Positions 26,389 to 35,151 of a DNA stretch of 64,000 nucleotides are shown here, piece by piece. This stretch comes from Sulfurospirillum cavolei (lineage in GTDB: Bacteria; Campylobacterota; Campylobacteria; Campylobacterales; Sulfurospirillaceae). The stretch lies in NCBI RefSeq assembly GCF_000813325.1, contig NZ_BBQE01000006.1; one strand, written 5' to 3'. The translations under genes and the position numbers were made by a program. Positions within the stretch are counted from its first letter, which is position 1, and the number at the start of each line of letters is the position of its first letter. Under the pieces are notes generated by a model. That model was not told the DNA's origin and ran no database searches. It saw nothing but the letters and a program-made list of their open reading frames with translations.

Positions 26389-28269
26389 CTACCTCAATAC
26401 TGCAAGTAAATAACACGAAGCCGCGCCGATACCCGCAATCATAATAAACGCATACAACCGAACGGAGGCATTTTGAACCCAAGCGATTCGAGTTCCCGCC
26501 GCGACAAATCCTCGACTCATTCCCATTACGATGCAATCGACAAGCTTTTTATCCGTCGTTTCGGCAATAAAATGACTCAAACGTTGAATCGACTGCACAA
26601 ACAGTACGTCGTAGAGTTCGTCCACGTAAAATTTACGGTATACGATTCCTTCGGGTTTGTACGCGACGTGCCTATCGTAAAAACGAAATTTTCGATAGGC
26701 GATTGCTATGCCTAAAAGAGCGGCGACGACGTTCAGTGCGATTAGTATTTCCTCGACAACGTGCGAAAGATGAAACGCCTCGCGTCTCCATGGGGCTAGC
26801 CATGCGCCGATGAGATGATTGCCGCCGAAGAGTTCGGGCAATCCTAAAAATCCCGCAAACGTCGCCCCCGCCGCTAAAACGACTAAGGGTGCTTTCATCA
26901 CCCAATCGACGTCATGCGCTCTTGAATGCGACGCGTGCGTTCCTTCAAAAACGACGAAGAAGAGCCGAAACATATAATACGAACTCAATGCCGCCGTCAC
27001 CGTACCGATTAACCACAGTTCGTAGTGACCGCTTCCAAACGCAACCGACAAAATTTCGTCTTTACTAAAAAATCCCGCAAACGGCGGAATACCGCTAATC
27101 GCCAAGGTTGCTATCAGCATCGTGACGTAGGTAACGGGCATGACGCGACGCATTTCGCCCATTTTGAAGATGTCTTGTTCGTGATGCAACGCGACGATCA
27201 CCGCTCCGGCTCCCATAAACAAAAGTGCTTTAAAAAAAGCATGCGTAAAGACGTGAAAAAGCGCGCTATCGTATGCTCCAAGTCCAACGGAAACGAACAT
27301 GTAGCCTAACTGCGACATCGTCGAATACGCCAAAATCTTCTTAATATCGCTTTGTTTCGTGGCGATTAACGCGGCAAAAAATGCGCTTAACGCGCCGATA
27401 TACGCGATAAAAACACCCACATGCGGCACCAAATCGTAGAGAAAATGAAACCGTGCGACCATATAAACGCCCGCGGTGACCATCGTTGCGGCATGAATCA
27501 ATGCCGAAACGGGCGTGGGTCCCGCCATAGCGTCCGGAAGCCAGACGTACAAAGGAATTTGCGCCGATTTTCCCATCGCACCGACAAAAAGAGCCACGGC
27601 AATTCCCGTTAAAATCTCAGGCGGCACCGCACCGATATGCAAGGCAAGCGTTTCGTAGCTAAAATCGTGAGACTGCCCGTAAAAAAAGAGCATCGCCAAA
27701 CCGATTAAAAAGCCTAAATCGCCGACGCGATTGACGATAAACGCTTTATTGCCGGCAACGACGTTGGCATTGTTTTGATAATAAAAGCCTATCAAGAGGT
27801 ACGAACAAAGCCCCACCCCTTCCCAGCCGATAAAGAGCATCAAAGGGCCATCGGCCAAAACCAACAAAAGCATACACGCCGTAAAAAGATGAAAGTACGC
27901 GAAAAATTTGCCGTAACCCTCGTCTTTGTTCATATACGACGTTGCGTAAAGATGAATCAAGCCGCTCACGAGCGTGATAAAAAAGACCATAAACAACGAC
28001 AATTTATCGCCCAAAAATCCCATATCGACACGGTATTCGCCGATTTGTAACCAAACGTAGGCACGATAATGCAACGCGTGTCCGCGGAGCATCAGCTCAC
28101 GCAGTGCCGTTAATGCCAAAACAAACACGACCGCAGGAGAAAACAGTGCGACGAAGGTAAAATAGCGTTGCGCGATACGCCGTTGCGTGATCGAAAAAAG
28201 GTACATCGCTCCTAGCAGTACAAACGAACACAGCGGAAGCAAGACGATCCAAGCCAACACGATGCTCAT
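26389..28269 (-). CDS. nuoL: NADH-quinone oxidoreductase subunit L
   Basis: A 626-residue proton-pumping subunit at the distal end of the membrane arm. Family motifs include WEGVGLCSYLLIGFYYQ, VWLPDAMAGPTPVSALIHAATMVTAGVYMV and AYSTMSQLGYMF. The C-terminal part runs into the lateral amphipathic helix region (KLVDCIVMGMSRGFVAAG). Overlaps nuoK by 4 bp. Confidence 0.96.
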   Translation of the reverse strand: MSIVLAWIVLLPLCSFVLLGAMYLFSITQRRIAQRYFTFVALFSPAVVFVLALTALRELMLRGHALHYRAYVWLQIGEYRVDMGFLGDKLSLFMVFFITLVSGLIHLYATSYMNKDEGYGKFFAYFHLFTACMLLLVLADGPLMLFIGWEGVGLCSYLLIGFYYQNNANVVAGNKAFIVNRVGDLGFLIGLAMLFFYGQSHDFSYETLALHIGAVPPEILTGIAVALFVGAMGKSAQIPLYVWLPDAMAGPTPVSALIHAATMVTAGVYMVARFHFLYDLVPHVGVFIAYIGALSAFFAALIATKQSDIKKILAYSTMSQLGYMFVSVGLGAYDSALFHVFTHAFFKALLFMGAGAVIVALHHEQDIFKMGEMRRVMPVTYVTMLIATLAISGIPPFAGFFSKDEILSVAFGSGHYELWLIGTVTAALSSYYMFRLFFVVFEGTHASHSRAHDVDWVMKAPLVVLAAGATFAGFLGLPELFGGNHLIGAWLAPWRREAFHLSHVVEEILIALNVVAALLGIAIAYRKFRFYDRHVAYKPEGIVYRKFYVDELYDVLFVQSIQRLSHFIAETTDKKLVDCIVMGMSRGFVAAGTRIAWVQNASVRLYAFIMIAGIGAASCYLLAVLR

Positions 28270-28586
28270 GCCGCCTCCTTTTGAGACAACGCGCGAAACG
28301 CGTCGGCATCTAAAGATTGCTTTCGCCTAAACAGAACAACGATCAACGCCAAAAAAACCGCCGCTTCCGCCGCCGCCGTAGCAATAATCAAGACGGCGAA
28401 AATTTGCCCGTCGTAGGAATGGCGGTATTGGGCTAAAGCGACGAAAAGAAGGTTGATCGCGTTGAACATCAATTCGATCGACATGTAGATAACGAAAATA
28501 TTTTTGCGCGCAATCACGCCCAAAAGTCCGATCGAAAAAAGCAGCATCGCCACCAGCACGTACGAAAAAAGCGACGAGACGATCAT
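28266..28586 (-). CDS. nuoK: NADH-quinone oxidoreductase subunit K
   Basis: A 106-residue subunit with three helices; VIYMSIELMFNAINLLFVAL and ATAAAEAAVFLALIVVLFR carry the two conserved membrane glutamates. Four-base overlaps with both nuoJ and nuoL show tight coupling. Confidence 0.95.
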   Translation of the reverse strand: MIVSSLFSYVLVAMLLFSIGLLGVIARKNIFVIYMSIELMFNAINLLFVALAQYRHSYDGQIFAVLIIATAAAEAAVFLALIVVLFRRKQSLDADAFRALSQKEAA

Positions 28587-29080
28587 ACCTCATCCTTTCG
28601 CGCAAAAACGACCGCACCGATAAGGGCGACCAAAAGCAACAACGAGATCAGCTCAAAAGGCAGTAGCCATTTCGTAAACAACTCCGCACCCAAAGGTTTG
28701 ATCTCTCCGAAATCTTCCGCCAAAGGCTCTCTTAAAAGCGGCATCGCATAAAACGCACGCAAAACAAGAAGATTGAGCGGAATCAAAACGATACCGCCGA
28801 GAAAGAGGTAAAGCGTTTTATTGGGTTCTTTGGGCAAATTGGACTCTTTAACGTTTAAAAACATGATAATAAAAATAAAAAGCGTCAAAATCGCTCCGGC
28901 ATAGACGATAATTTGCACCGCAAACAAAAACGAAGCGTTTAAAAGCGCAAAAAGTCCCGCAAGTGCCAAAAGCGTCACGATCAGGCTCAATGCACTGTGG
29001 ACGGGCTGATGCAATACGATCATTCCGAAAGCGCCGAGCAGGGCAAAAAAAGAGAGGAATATAAACAAAAAGTCGTTCAT
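28583..29080 (-). CDS. nuoJ: NADH-quinone oxidoreductase subunit J
   Basis: A 165-residue membrane subunit with five hydrophobic segments. HQPVHSALSLIVTLLALAGLFALLNASFLFAVQIIVYAGAILTLFIFIIMFLN is the family core with the pi-bulge helix. Overlaps nuoI and nuoK by 4 bp each. Confidence 0.94.
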   Translation of the reverse strand: MNDFLFIFLSFFALLGAFGMIVLHQPVHSALSLIVTLLALAGLFALLNASFLFAVQIIVYAGAILTLFIFIIMFLNVKESNLPKEPNKTLYLFLGGIVLIPLNLLVLRAFYAMPLLREPLAEDFGEIKPLGAELFTKWLLPFELISLLLLVALIGAVVFARKDEV

Positions 29081-29574
29081 GCGTTTTCCTTGGCTTCACG
29101 AGCTAAGAGCTGCTCTTTCGTCTGGATAAAATCTTCGCGTTTTTTCCCGATAAAACTGAAAATACCGCTGTCCATGCGAATTGCATCGCACGGGCACGCT
29201 TCGACGCACGCTCCGCAAAAGACGCACTCTAAAAGATCGATATCAAAGCGTTTGGGCATCTTTTCGTCCACGCCGTCTTCGCGCTCTTGCGCTTCGATAA
29301 AAATACACTCTGCCGGACACGCGCTCGCACACATAAAGCAAGCAACGCATCGCACGCTACCGTCTTCACGCTTGGTTAAACGATGCACGCCTCGGTAACG
29401 CTCACCGATATCTTGGGGCTGTTCTTCGGGATAACTAAAGGTTTTAATCTGCGGCGTATCGCCTAAATTGGCGGTAAAATGGCGCAAGGTCGTTTTCATA
29501 CCGCCGAAAATGGCGGGAAGGTAAAGTTTTTCCCGTAGCGTTTTTCCGTGACGCGGAACGATTTTAACACCCAT
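29077..29574 (-). CDS. nuoI: NADH-quinone oxidoreductase subunit I
   Basis: A 165-residue protein with two 4Fe-4S ferredoxin motifs: CVACFMCASACP and CVFCGACVEACPCDAI (clusters N6a and N6b). It links the NADH module to NuoB. It abuts nuoH without a gap. Confidence 0.95.
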   Translation of the reverse strand: MGVKIVPRHGKTLREKLYLPAIFGGMKTTLRHFTANLGDTPQIKTFSYPEEQPQDIGERYRGVHRLTKREDGSVRCVACFMCASACPAECIFIEAQEREDGVDEKMPKRFDIDLLECVFCGACVEACPCDAIRMDSGIFSFIGKKREDFIQTKEQLLAREAKENA

Positions 29575-30858
29575 TTACGCCCCCTTCAACACGATGACGC
29601 TCGCGGTCACGATAATATTGGCAAGGGCTAAGGGCATCAGCACTTTCCACCCTAACATTTGCAGTTGATCGTAACGAAAACGCGGCAACGTCCAACGCAC
29701 CCATACGAAAACGAAATTCATCGCCAACAGTTTAAGCGCAAACGTCACAACTTGCAACAGTGCCGTTAACATGTGCGTCGAAAAAGAAGACAAACCAACG
29801 ATCAAACCGTAACCGATACCCGCCGCCAAAATGCCGTTCAATCCGATAATAATATTGCTAAGCCATGCGCTTTCGCGGTTTCGACGGTCGTTTGGCAGTG
29901 CCCAGCGGTTATGTTTGCGCATCCAGCGAATACAATAAAAACTTCCCAAAGGGACGACGATTCCCAACGCGCCTAAGATGAGAGGCATCGTGACATGTAA
30001 GGTTTGGGTGTTAAGATAGGGCAGTTGAAATCCGCCGAAAAAAAGCGTAACGATCAACGCGCTCGACGCGCTCATCGCAACGTATTCGCCGACGAAGAAG
30101 AGTCCAAAACGCATCGCGCCGTACTCGGTATGAAACCCGCCGACGATTTCGCTTTCGCCCTCGGCTAAGTCAAAAGGCGTTCGGTTGGCTTCGGCAAAAG
30201 CGGTCACGATAAAGATTAATGCCGCCAAAGGTTGGAGAAAAATGCCCCAAGCGGGCAAAATGCCGCCTAAAAGCTCGCCTTGCGCGCGGACGATATCGCC
30301 TAGCTGCACCGAGGGATAACACAAAAGTACCGAAATCAACGAGAGTCCCATCGCCGCTTCGTAGCTGATGACCTGAGCACCCGAGCGCATCGCGCCTAAA
30401 AGCGCGTATTTGTTACGGCTTGCCCATCCGCCGATCATAATACCGTACACGCTCAGACCCGCCAACGCCAAAAACCACAAAACGCCCGTATCGATCGGTA
30501 AGCCTTGCATGATAAAACGCTCGCCCTCAACGTACACATCGTCCGCAAAAGGCATAACCATAAAGCTCAAAAACGCCGAAACGAAGACGATCACGGGGGC
30601 TAAAGAGAAGAGGAATTTTTCGCGAATCGCGTTGGCTCTAAAATCTTCTTTAAAAAAAAGCTTGAGCATATCCGCCAACGACTGCACCAACCCGCCCAAA
30701 CGAATTCCCGCGATATGGCAACGATTAGGCCCCAAACGGTCTTGAATCAATCCGGCGACCCGTCGCTCGATCCAAACCAAAATCGGTGCGGCTCCGAGCG
30801 AAAAGAGCAAAGCCAATACCACGTTCAAAACGACGATACCGATCGCAAGTCCGCTCAT
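29575..30858 (-). CDS. nuoH: NADH-quinone oxidoreductase subunit H
   Basis: A 427-residue membrane subunit that forms much of the quinone chamber. RRVAGLIQDRLGPNRCHIAG near the N-terminus, AEANRTPFDLAEGESEIVGGFHTEYG and WVRWTLPRFRYDQLQMLGWKVLMPLAL are hallmarks. It is longer than usual: residues about 305-345 (RWMRKHNRWALPNDRRNRESAW) form a basic insertion between helices. Overlaps nuoG by 4 bp. Confidence 0.94.
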   Translation of the reverse strand: MSGLAIGIVVLNVVLALLFSLGAAPILVWIERRVAGLIQDRLGPNRCHIAGIRLGGLVQSLADMLKLFFKEDFRANAIREKFLFSLAPVIVFVSAFLSFMVMPFADDVYVEGERFIMQGLPIDTGVLWFLALAGLSVYGIMIGGWASRNKYALLGAMRSGAQVISYEAAMGLSLISVLLCYPSVQLGDIVRAQGELLGGILPAWGIFLQPLAALIFIVTAFAEANRTPFDLAEGESEIVGGFHTEYGAMRFGLFFVGEYVAMSASSALIVTLFFGGFQLPYLNTQTLHVTMPLILGALGIVVPLGSFYCIRWMRKHNRWALPNDRRNRESAWLSNIIIGLNGILAAGIGYGLIVGLSSFSTHMLTALLQVVTFALKLLAMNFVFVWVRWTLPRFRYDQLQMLGWKVLMPLALANIIVTASVIVLKGA

Positions 30859-32366
30859 AAGGCAATCCTCGGCGTCGAGGGGAGCAGTGTAAACGAAAGG
30901 TTTTTAAACGGCTTCAAACGGACGATCTCTTCTTCCCAAACCTCTTGCGCACGCACAATGCCGTCTCCTAGCACCGTGCCTAAAAGTTCCAAAAGCGTTT
31001 TACGCCCTTTGTCGTTTGCGATCATGCACGCGCTGTACTGCACGTAGCCGTCGACGTTGACGTACGTTCCCTCTTTTTGCGTGTGCGATGCGACGGGCAA
31101 CATCAGCTCTACGGCTTCACATGTCATGCCTCCCGCGTCCAAGACGACCACGCTCTTACGGCAAGGCGCATCAAACGTCAAAGCCACGTCGTGACGGCCG
31201 ATTAAGACGATTAGTTCGGCATCTTGTAAAGCGTTTTGGAATCCCTCTTTCGTGTCGTCGATCCCTAACAAAGGCAAGACCCGTGCGTTAGCGGAGCGAT
31301 CCGCACATTTTAAAAACGTGTCCCCGAAACGGTCATCGAAACGGTCGGGCTCATACGCGCTTAGTTCAATATCGTAAAGCTTGGCGAGTTTTTGAAGGCG
31401 TACGAGCTCTTCCAAGCAAAGCGATGAGGAGAGGACAAAGAGGGTTTTACCTAAATAGCGTTTCAACAAACGAAGCCATTTTCCCTCGGCGTAGTCGTAT
31501 TCGCTGACTTTTCCCCGAATCATCGCCTGTGCATCGAAAAGCGCGTTTTCACGGGCATAACTCAACCTTCCCGCATCGCAGATGAAATAACCGTTGATCG
31601 CATCGTTAAAACGCGGTCGATAGCGGTAAATTTTTTCGCTTCGGTACTTTTCTTTATGGTGATCGACGAAAATCGAACACCCTCTTGCGCAACCGTTGCA
31701 GATCGCTTTTTCGCTTTGCAAAAACCACACGCGTTTGGCAAAACGAAAGTCTTTGCTGGTAAGTGCTCCCACCGGACACAAATCGACCACGTTCATCGCA
31801 TAAGGATTGTTCAGTTTTTCACCCGGAAACGTGTCGATGACCGACGTATCGCCGCGAGAAAGAACGCCCAATTCATGCGTTTTCGTAATCTTCTCGGTAA
31901 AACGTACGCACCTCGTACACAACACGCATCGCTCTTGGTCGAGTACGACGTTCGAACCCAAATCGACATGCTTTTTCCCACGCACTTTGGGGGTGCTAAG
32001 ACGGCTCTCGTAAAGTCCGACGTCCATGTAGTAATTTTGCAAAGAGCACTCTCCGGCTTGGTCGCAAATCGGGCAGTCGATCGGATGGTTGATGAGCTCA
32101 ATCTCCAAAATCGAACGTTTAACGCGATCGATCTTTTCGCCTTTCGTGCGGACGACCATACCTTCTTTAACCAAAGTATCGCAGGCGATTTGCGGACGCT
32201 TTTGCCCTTCGATCTCGACCATACACATACGGCAATTACCGTCTTTTCCTAATGCGGGATGATAACAAAAATGGGGAATAAAAATCCCCTGAGAAAGTAA
32301 CGCTTCGATGAGTAACGTGTTTTCGCGGACTTCAATCCGTTTTCCGTCTACGCTAAGTGACACCAT
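30855..32366 (-). CDS. nuoG: NADH-quinone oxidoreductase subunit G (short form)
   Basis: About 503 residues from the ATG at 32366, chosen because MVSLSVDGKRIEVREN is the usual NuoG N-terminus and GAGGG lies 11 bp upstream; 32384 and 32417 are earlier in-frame options. Motifs: 2Fe-2S (CYHPALGKDGNCRMC), the His-Cys cluster HPIDCPICDQAGECSLQ, CVLCTRCVRF...CPVGAL, and the N7-type CNGCARGCSIF. The molybdopterin-like C-terminal region is reduced compared with the 700-900 residues of many NuoG. It heads the minus-strand nuo block. Confidence 0.92.
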   Translation of the reverse strand: MVSLSVDGKRIEVRENTLLIEALLSQGIFIPHFCYHPALGKDGNCRMCMVEIEGQKRPQIACDTLVKEGMVVRTKGEKIDRVKRSILEIELINHPIDCPICDQAGECSLQNYYMDVGLYESRLSTPKVRGKKHVDLGSNVVLDQERCVLCTRCVRFTEKITKTHELGVLSRGDTSVIDTFPGEKLNNPYAMNVVDLCPVGALTSKDFRFAKRVWFLQSEKAICNGCARGCSIFVDHHKEKYRSEKIYRYRPRFNDAINGYFICDAGRLSYARENALFDAQAMIRGKVSEYDYAEGKWLRLLKRYLGKTLFVLSSSLCLEELVRLQKLAKLYDIELSAYEPDRFDDRFGDTFLKCADRSANARVLPLLGIDDTKEGFQNALQDAELIVLIGRHDVALTFDAPCRKSVVVLDAGGMTCEAVELMLPVASHTQKEGTYVNVDGYVQYSACMIANDKGRKTLLELLGTVLGDGIVRAQEVWEEEIVRLKPFKNLSFTLLPSTPRIAL

Positions 32367-32463
32367 GGACGTCTGAACCCTCATAATGAGCTTATTTCTC
32401 CATTCTATCGACACCAAACTTTAAAGTAGCTGTCACTTCGCATTTACTCAATTTTAACAAAGT

Positions 32464-32482
32464 CGTGTTATATTAACACGTC
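32464..32482. promoter_or_regulatory. Palindrome CGTGTTA-TAT-TAACACG at the start of a divergent promoter
   Basis: A 7-bp inverted repeat with a TAT spacer (32466-32482) overlaps a TTATATTAA stretch that could be the -10 region for the gene at 32498. It could be an operator for it or for nuoG, which is divergent. Confidence 0.4.
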
Positions 32483-32497
32483 AAAAAAAGGCTTTTC

Positions 32498-32974
32498 ATG
32501 AATAGTTCAAAAATCGTTAAATATTTTTTAGTCGAATGTATCGTCGTTGTTTTAATTGCGGCGTACTTCTTAATCGATTCAAGCGATCTATACCGTTGGT
32601 GGGTCGGCGATACGCAGTTTGCAACGCTTTCGCTTCCGTGCGATTTGCATCACAAACGCTGTGAATTGAGCCTCAAAGACGACACGCCGCTTTCGTTTGA
32701 GATCGAGCCCAAGACCATTCCGCTCATGCAACCGCTTCATTTTAAGGTCACGACGCCGCATGAGCTCTCTTCGATCGAACTGAAAATTTTCGCCACCAAT
32801 ATGAACATGGGATTTCATACGTTCGTCTTAAAACCGACGGCTAAGGGCGTGTACGAAGGTAGCGGTATATTACCCACATGTGCGGTCGGGAATATGATTT
32901 GGCAAGCCAACGTCATTTTAAACAAAAGCGATCGAAGTTTAGGGGCGGTTTTCACGTTTCAAACCGATAAATAA
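32498..32974 (+). CDS. Membrane-anchored periplasmic protein, possibly FixH/YtkA-like
   Basis: A 158-residue protein with one N-terminal membrane helix (YFLVECIVVVLIAAYFLI), then a beta-rich domain. The segment FATNMNMGFHTFVLKP...GVYEGSGILPTCAVGNMIWQANVIL resembles the small immunoglobulin-like FixH/YtkA fold found next to cytochrome oxidase and copper genes. It has two periplasmic Cys in LPCDLHHKRCEL. No oxidase genes are visible in the window, so the role is open. Confidence 0.5.
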   Translation: MNSSKIVKYFLVECIVVVLIAAYFLIDSSDLYRWWVGDTQFATLSLPCDLHHKRCELSLKDDTPLSFEIEPKTIPLMQPLHFKVTTPHELSSIELKIFATNMNMGFHTFVLKPTAKGVYEGSGILPTCAVGNMIWQANVILNKSDRSLGAVFTFQTDK

Positions 32975-33129
32975 GCTTCTCGTAAAACCGTCGTTAACGT
33001 CGTCTTGAGCATTTTATTTTCAAGGCGTTTCCAAGGCTTGACGCGGGCTTTTGCAAACGATTTGAACGGCATGTTCTCGTACGGATTGGATATTGCATCG
33101 TTAATCGTGCAAAACGTATAAAATGTCAC
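32959..33129 (-). CDS. Possible small 56-residue protein or gene remnant
   Basis: A minus-strand frame from GTG at 33129 to TGA at 32959 encodes FYTFCTINDAISNPYENMP then a basic tail KSFAKARVKPWKRLENK. Codon use resembles the surrounding genes. It has no clear ribosome site and overlaps the end of the convergent gene by 16 bp. It could be a small basic protein, the 3' remnant of a lost gene, or chance. A shorter start is the internal ATG. Confidence 0.3.
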   Translation of the reverse strand: MTFYTFCTINDAISNPYENMPFKSFAKARVKPWKRLENKMLKTTLTTVLREAYLSV

Positions 33130-33212
33130 ACATTCAACTAAAATATACTATTTTTTTGTTATACTAAGCGCTTTAGGATAAAGACAACGAAGTTACTATA
33201 AGGAGATATTCC

Positions 33213-33719
33213 GTGGCTATTACGCAAAAGGGGAACGAGCTCTTCTTCGGCGAAGATCAGTTTGTCGTTTCTAAGACCGACCTTAAAGGTAAAATCACTT
33301 ACGTTAACGATCTTTGTATCGAAATGTGCGGCTACACCGAAAAAGAGATGATCGGCGCACCCCACAATATTTTACGCCATCCCGATATGCCTCGTGCCGT
33401 TTTTAAACTTCTATGGGATAAAGTCCAAGCCGGCGACGAAATCTTTGCGTACGTCAAAAACCGTACCAAATCGGGGCAGTTTTATTGGGTTCACGCCTAT
33501 ATTACGCCGATCGTCGATACGAAAAGTGCCAAAATTATCGGCTACCACTCCGTCAGGCGATGTCCCAGTCCAAAAGGCCTTAGCGTGATCGAACCGCTTT
33601 ATCGTCAAATGCTCGAAGCGGAAAAAAGCGGCGGTATGCAAAGCTCTTTGGCGCTTCTTGACAATACTCTTGCGAAATTAAAGGTTTCTTATGCAGAATT
33701 TATCCTCTCCTACGAATAG
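33213..33719 (+). CDS. PAS-domain energy-taxis sensor (CetB/Aer-like)
   Basis: 168 residues from GTG at 33213, preceded by AAGGAGATATTCC. A single PAS domain fills residues ~15-130: SKTDLKGKITYVNDLCIEMCGYTEKEMIGAPHNILRHPDMP is the FAD-binding Aer/CetB type, followed by RTKSGQFYWVHAYITPI. No membrane helix or signalling domain is present. The next gene, overlapping by 29 bp, supplies a membrane receptor. In Campylobacter jejuni CetB (PAS) and CetA (receptor) work as a pair for energy taxis. Confidence 0.85.
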   Translation: MAITQKGNELFFGEDQFVVSKTDLKGKITYVNDLCIEMCGYTEKEMIGAPHNILRHPDMPRAVFKLLWDKVQAGDEIFAYVKNRTKSGQFYWVHAYITPIVDTKSAKIIGYHSVRRCPSPKGLSVIEPLYRQMLEAEKSGGMQSSLALLDNTLAKLKVSYAEFILSYE

Positions 33720-35145
33720 ATCGTCTTCACTGGCGCGTGTCCAGAATGCCAACGTTATTTCGTTGGCTATTTTTTTTATAGCGTTTTGTTTGGAGGTCTA
33801 TTTTAACGGTTTTCATTGGATTCAAATCTTGAACCTCAGCAATTTTGCTTTAGGTTGGTTTATGTTCGTCAATATCCATAAAGTCCGCAATACGATTCAC
33901 TCTTTAGCCGGCATTATTCACGACAGTGCGCACGGAGAACTTCACGGGCGTATCGTCAACGTCGACGACGGCGGAGAGCTTAAGCAACTCTGTTCTAATA
34001 TGAACACGCTTTTGGACAACTTCGAATTGGTGACTAAAGAGATCAAAGCGACGATTTTAGCGGCTTCTAAAGAGGACTTCAGCCGTAAAATCCTTCAAAA
34101 GGGCATGCACGGCGAATTTAAAGATCAAGCGCAAATGATTAACCAAGCCGTTCACGCGATGCAGCAAACCCATGAATTTATCGCTCGCAATACGCTGAAT
34201 GCGGAACTAGCGCAAATCAGCAGCGGTTCCAACGACTTCTCAACCGTCCAATCCAACCTAACGACCATCGTCGAACGTCTCAAAGAGATCGCCAAAGACG
34301 GTGAAATCTACGCCGACGAGACCAAAGGAAGCTACCAAAACTTACGCGACACGATCGAAAAAATTACCGCTTTGATCGAATTTGTCAACCAAAACGAGCA
34401 AAGTATCGGTATTTTAGTACAACGAACACGCGACATCAGCAACGTCGTCGATATGATTAACGACATCGCCGATAAGACCAATCTGCTTGCACTCAATGCC
34501 GCCATTGAAGCAGCGCGCGCTGGTGAACACGGACGAGGATTTGCGGTCGTCGCCGATGAAGTGCGAAAATTAGCCGAAACGACGCAAAAGGCGACCGCGG
34601 AAATCTCCGTCTCGATTAAAATGCTCCAACAAGAAACGGCGGGACTCGAGAGCAACGCCGAATCGATGAAAGAGAATGCCGACGCTTCGACCAAAACGCT
34701 CGATCAACTCAGTCTCACGTTTAACAGTCTGATCGAACACTCCAATACGACGTCGACTAATATCAATACGATTCAACAAACGATCTTCATCACGCTTGCG
34801 AAAATGAACCATGCGATTTTCAAAGCCAACGCCTACAGTGCCGTTTACGTCAATGACGCAAACGCTTCGTTTCAAACCCACGAAACGTGCAGTTTGGGCG
34901 AATGGTACCATAAAGACGGCGAGAAGATTTTCGGAGATACGCCAAGCTTTAAAGCCCTTTACGCACCGCATCAAAGCTTCCACCAACACGTTCTTGCCAT
35001 TAGCGGCCTGATTCGTTCGACGCAATCGAATTTGTTAGATGAGAAAAAGCAAATCATCGACTTTTTTAAAGAGGTCGAAAAAGAGAGTAAAACGCTCTTT
35101 ACGACGCTAGATACGATGATCGAAGAGAAAAACGCACGCCTCTAA
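33691..35145 (+). CDS. Methyl-accepting chemotaxis protein with C-terminal CZB domain
   Basis: 484 residues. Two N-terminal membrane helices (about 22-42 and 46-66) with almost no periplasmic loop, then a HAMP-like region and a coiled-coil signalling domain with the hairpin DKTNLLALNAAIEAARAGEH. Residues ~375-480 are a chemoreceptor zinc-binding (CZB) domain: MNHAIFKANAYS, then HETCSLGEWYHKDGE and HQSFHQHV (His/Cys/His/His ligands). It has no external sensor, so it probably receives signals from the PAS protein encoded just upstream, and from zinc or oxidants through CZB. Confidence 0.88.
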   Translation: MQNLSSPTNRSSSLARVQNANVISLAIFFIAFCLEVYFNGFHWIQILNLSNFALGWFMFVNIHKVRNTIHSLAGIIHDSAHGELHGRIVNVDDGGELKQLCSNMNTLLDNFELVTKEIKATILAASKEDFSRKILQKGMHGEFKDQAQMINQAVHAMQQTHEFIARNTLNAELAQISSGSNDFSTVQSNLTTIVERLKEIAKDGEIYADETKGSYQNLRDTIEKITALIEFVNQNEQSIGILVQRTRDISNVVDMINDIADKTNLLALNAAIEAARAGEHGRGFAVVADEVRKLAETTQKATAEISVSIKMLQQETAGLESNAESMKENADASTKTLDQLSLTFNSLIEHSNTTSTNINTIQQTIFITLAKMNHAIFKANAYSAVYVNDANASFQTHETCSLGEWYHKDGEKIFGDTPSFKALYAPHQSFHQHVLAISGLIRSTQSNLLDEKKQIIDFFKEVEKESKTLFTTLDTMIEEKNARL

Positions 35146-35151
35146 AAATCC

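Noticed and set aside
24700..32260. Long plus-strand frames across nuoG-nuoN
   Set aside because: They encode Arg/Lys/His-rich products without family similarity and lie opposite clear complex I genes.
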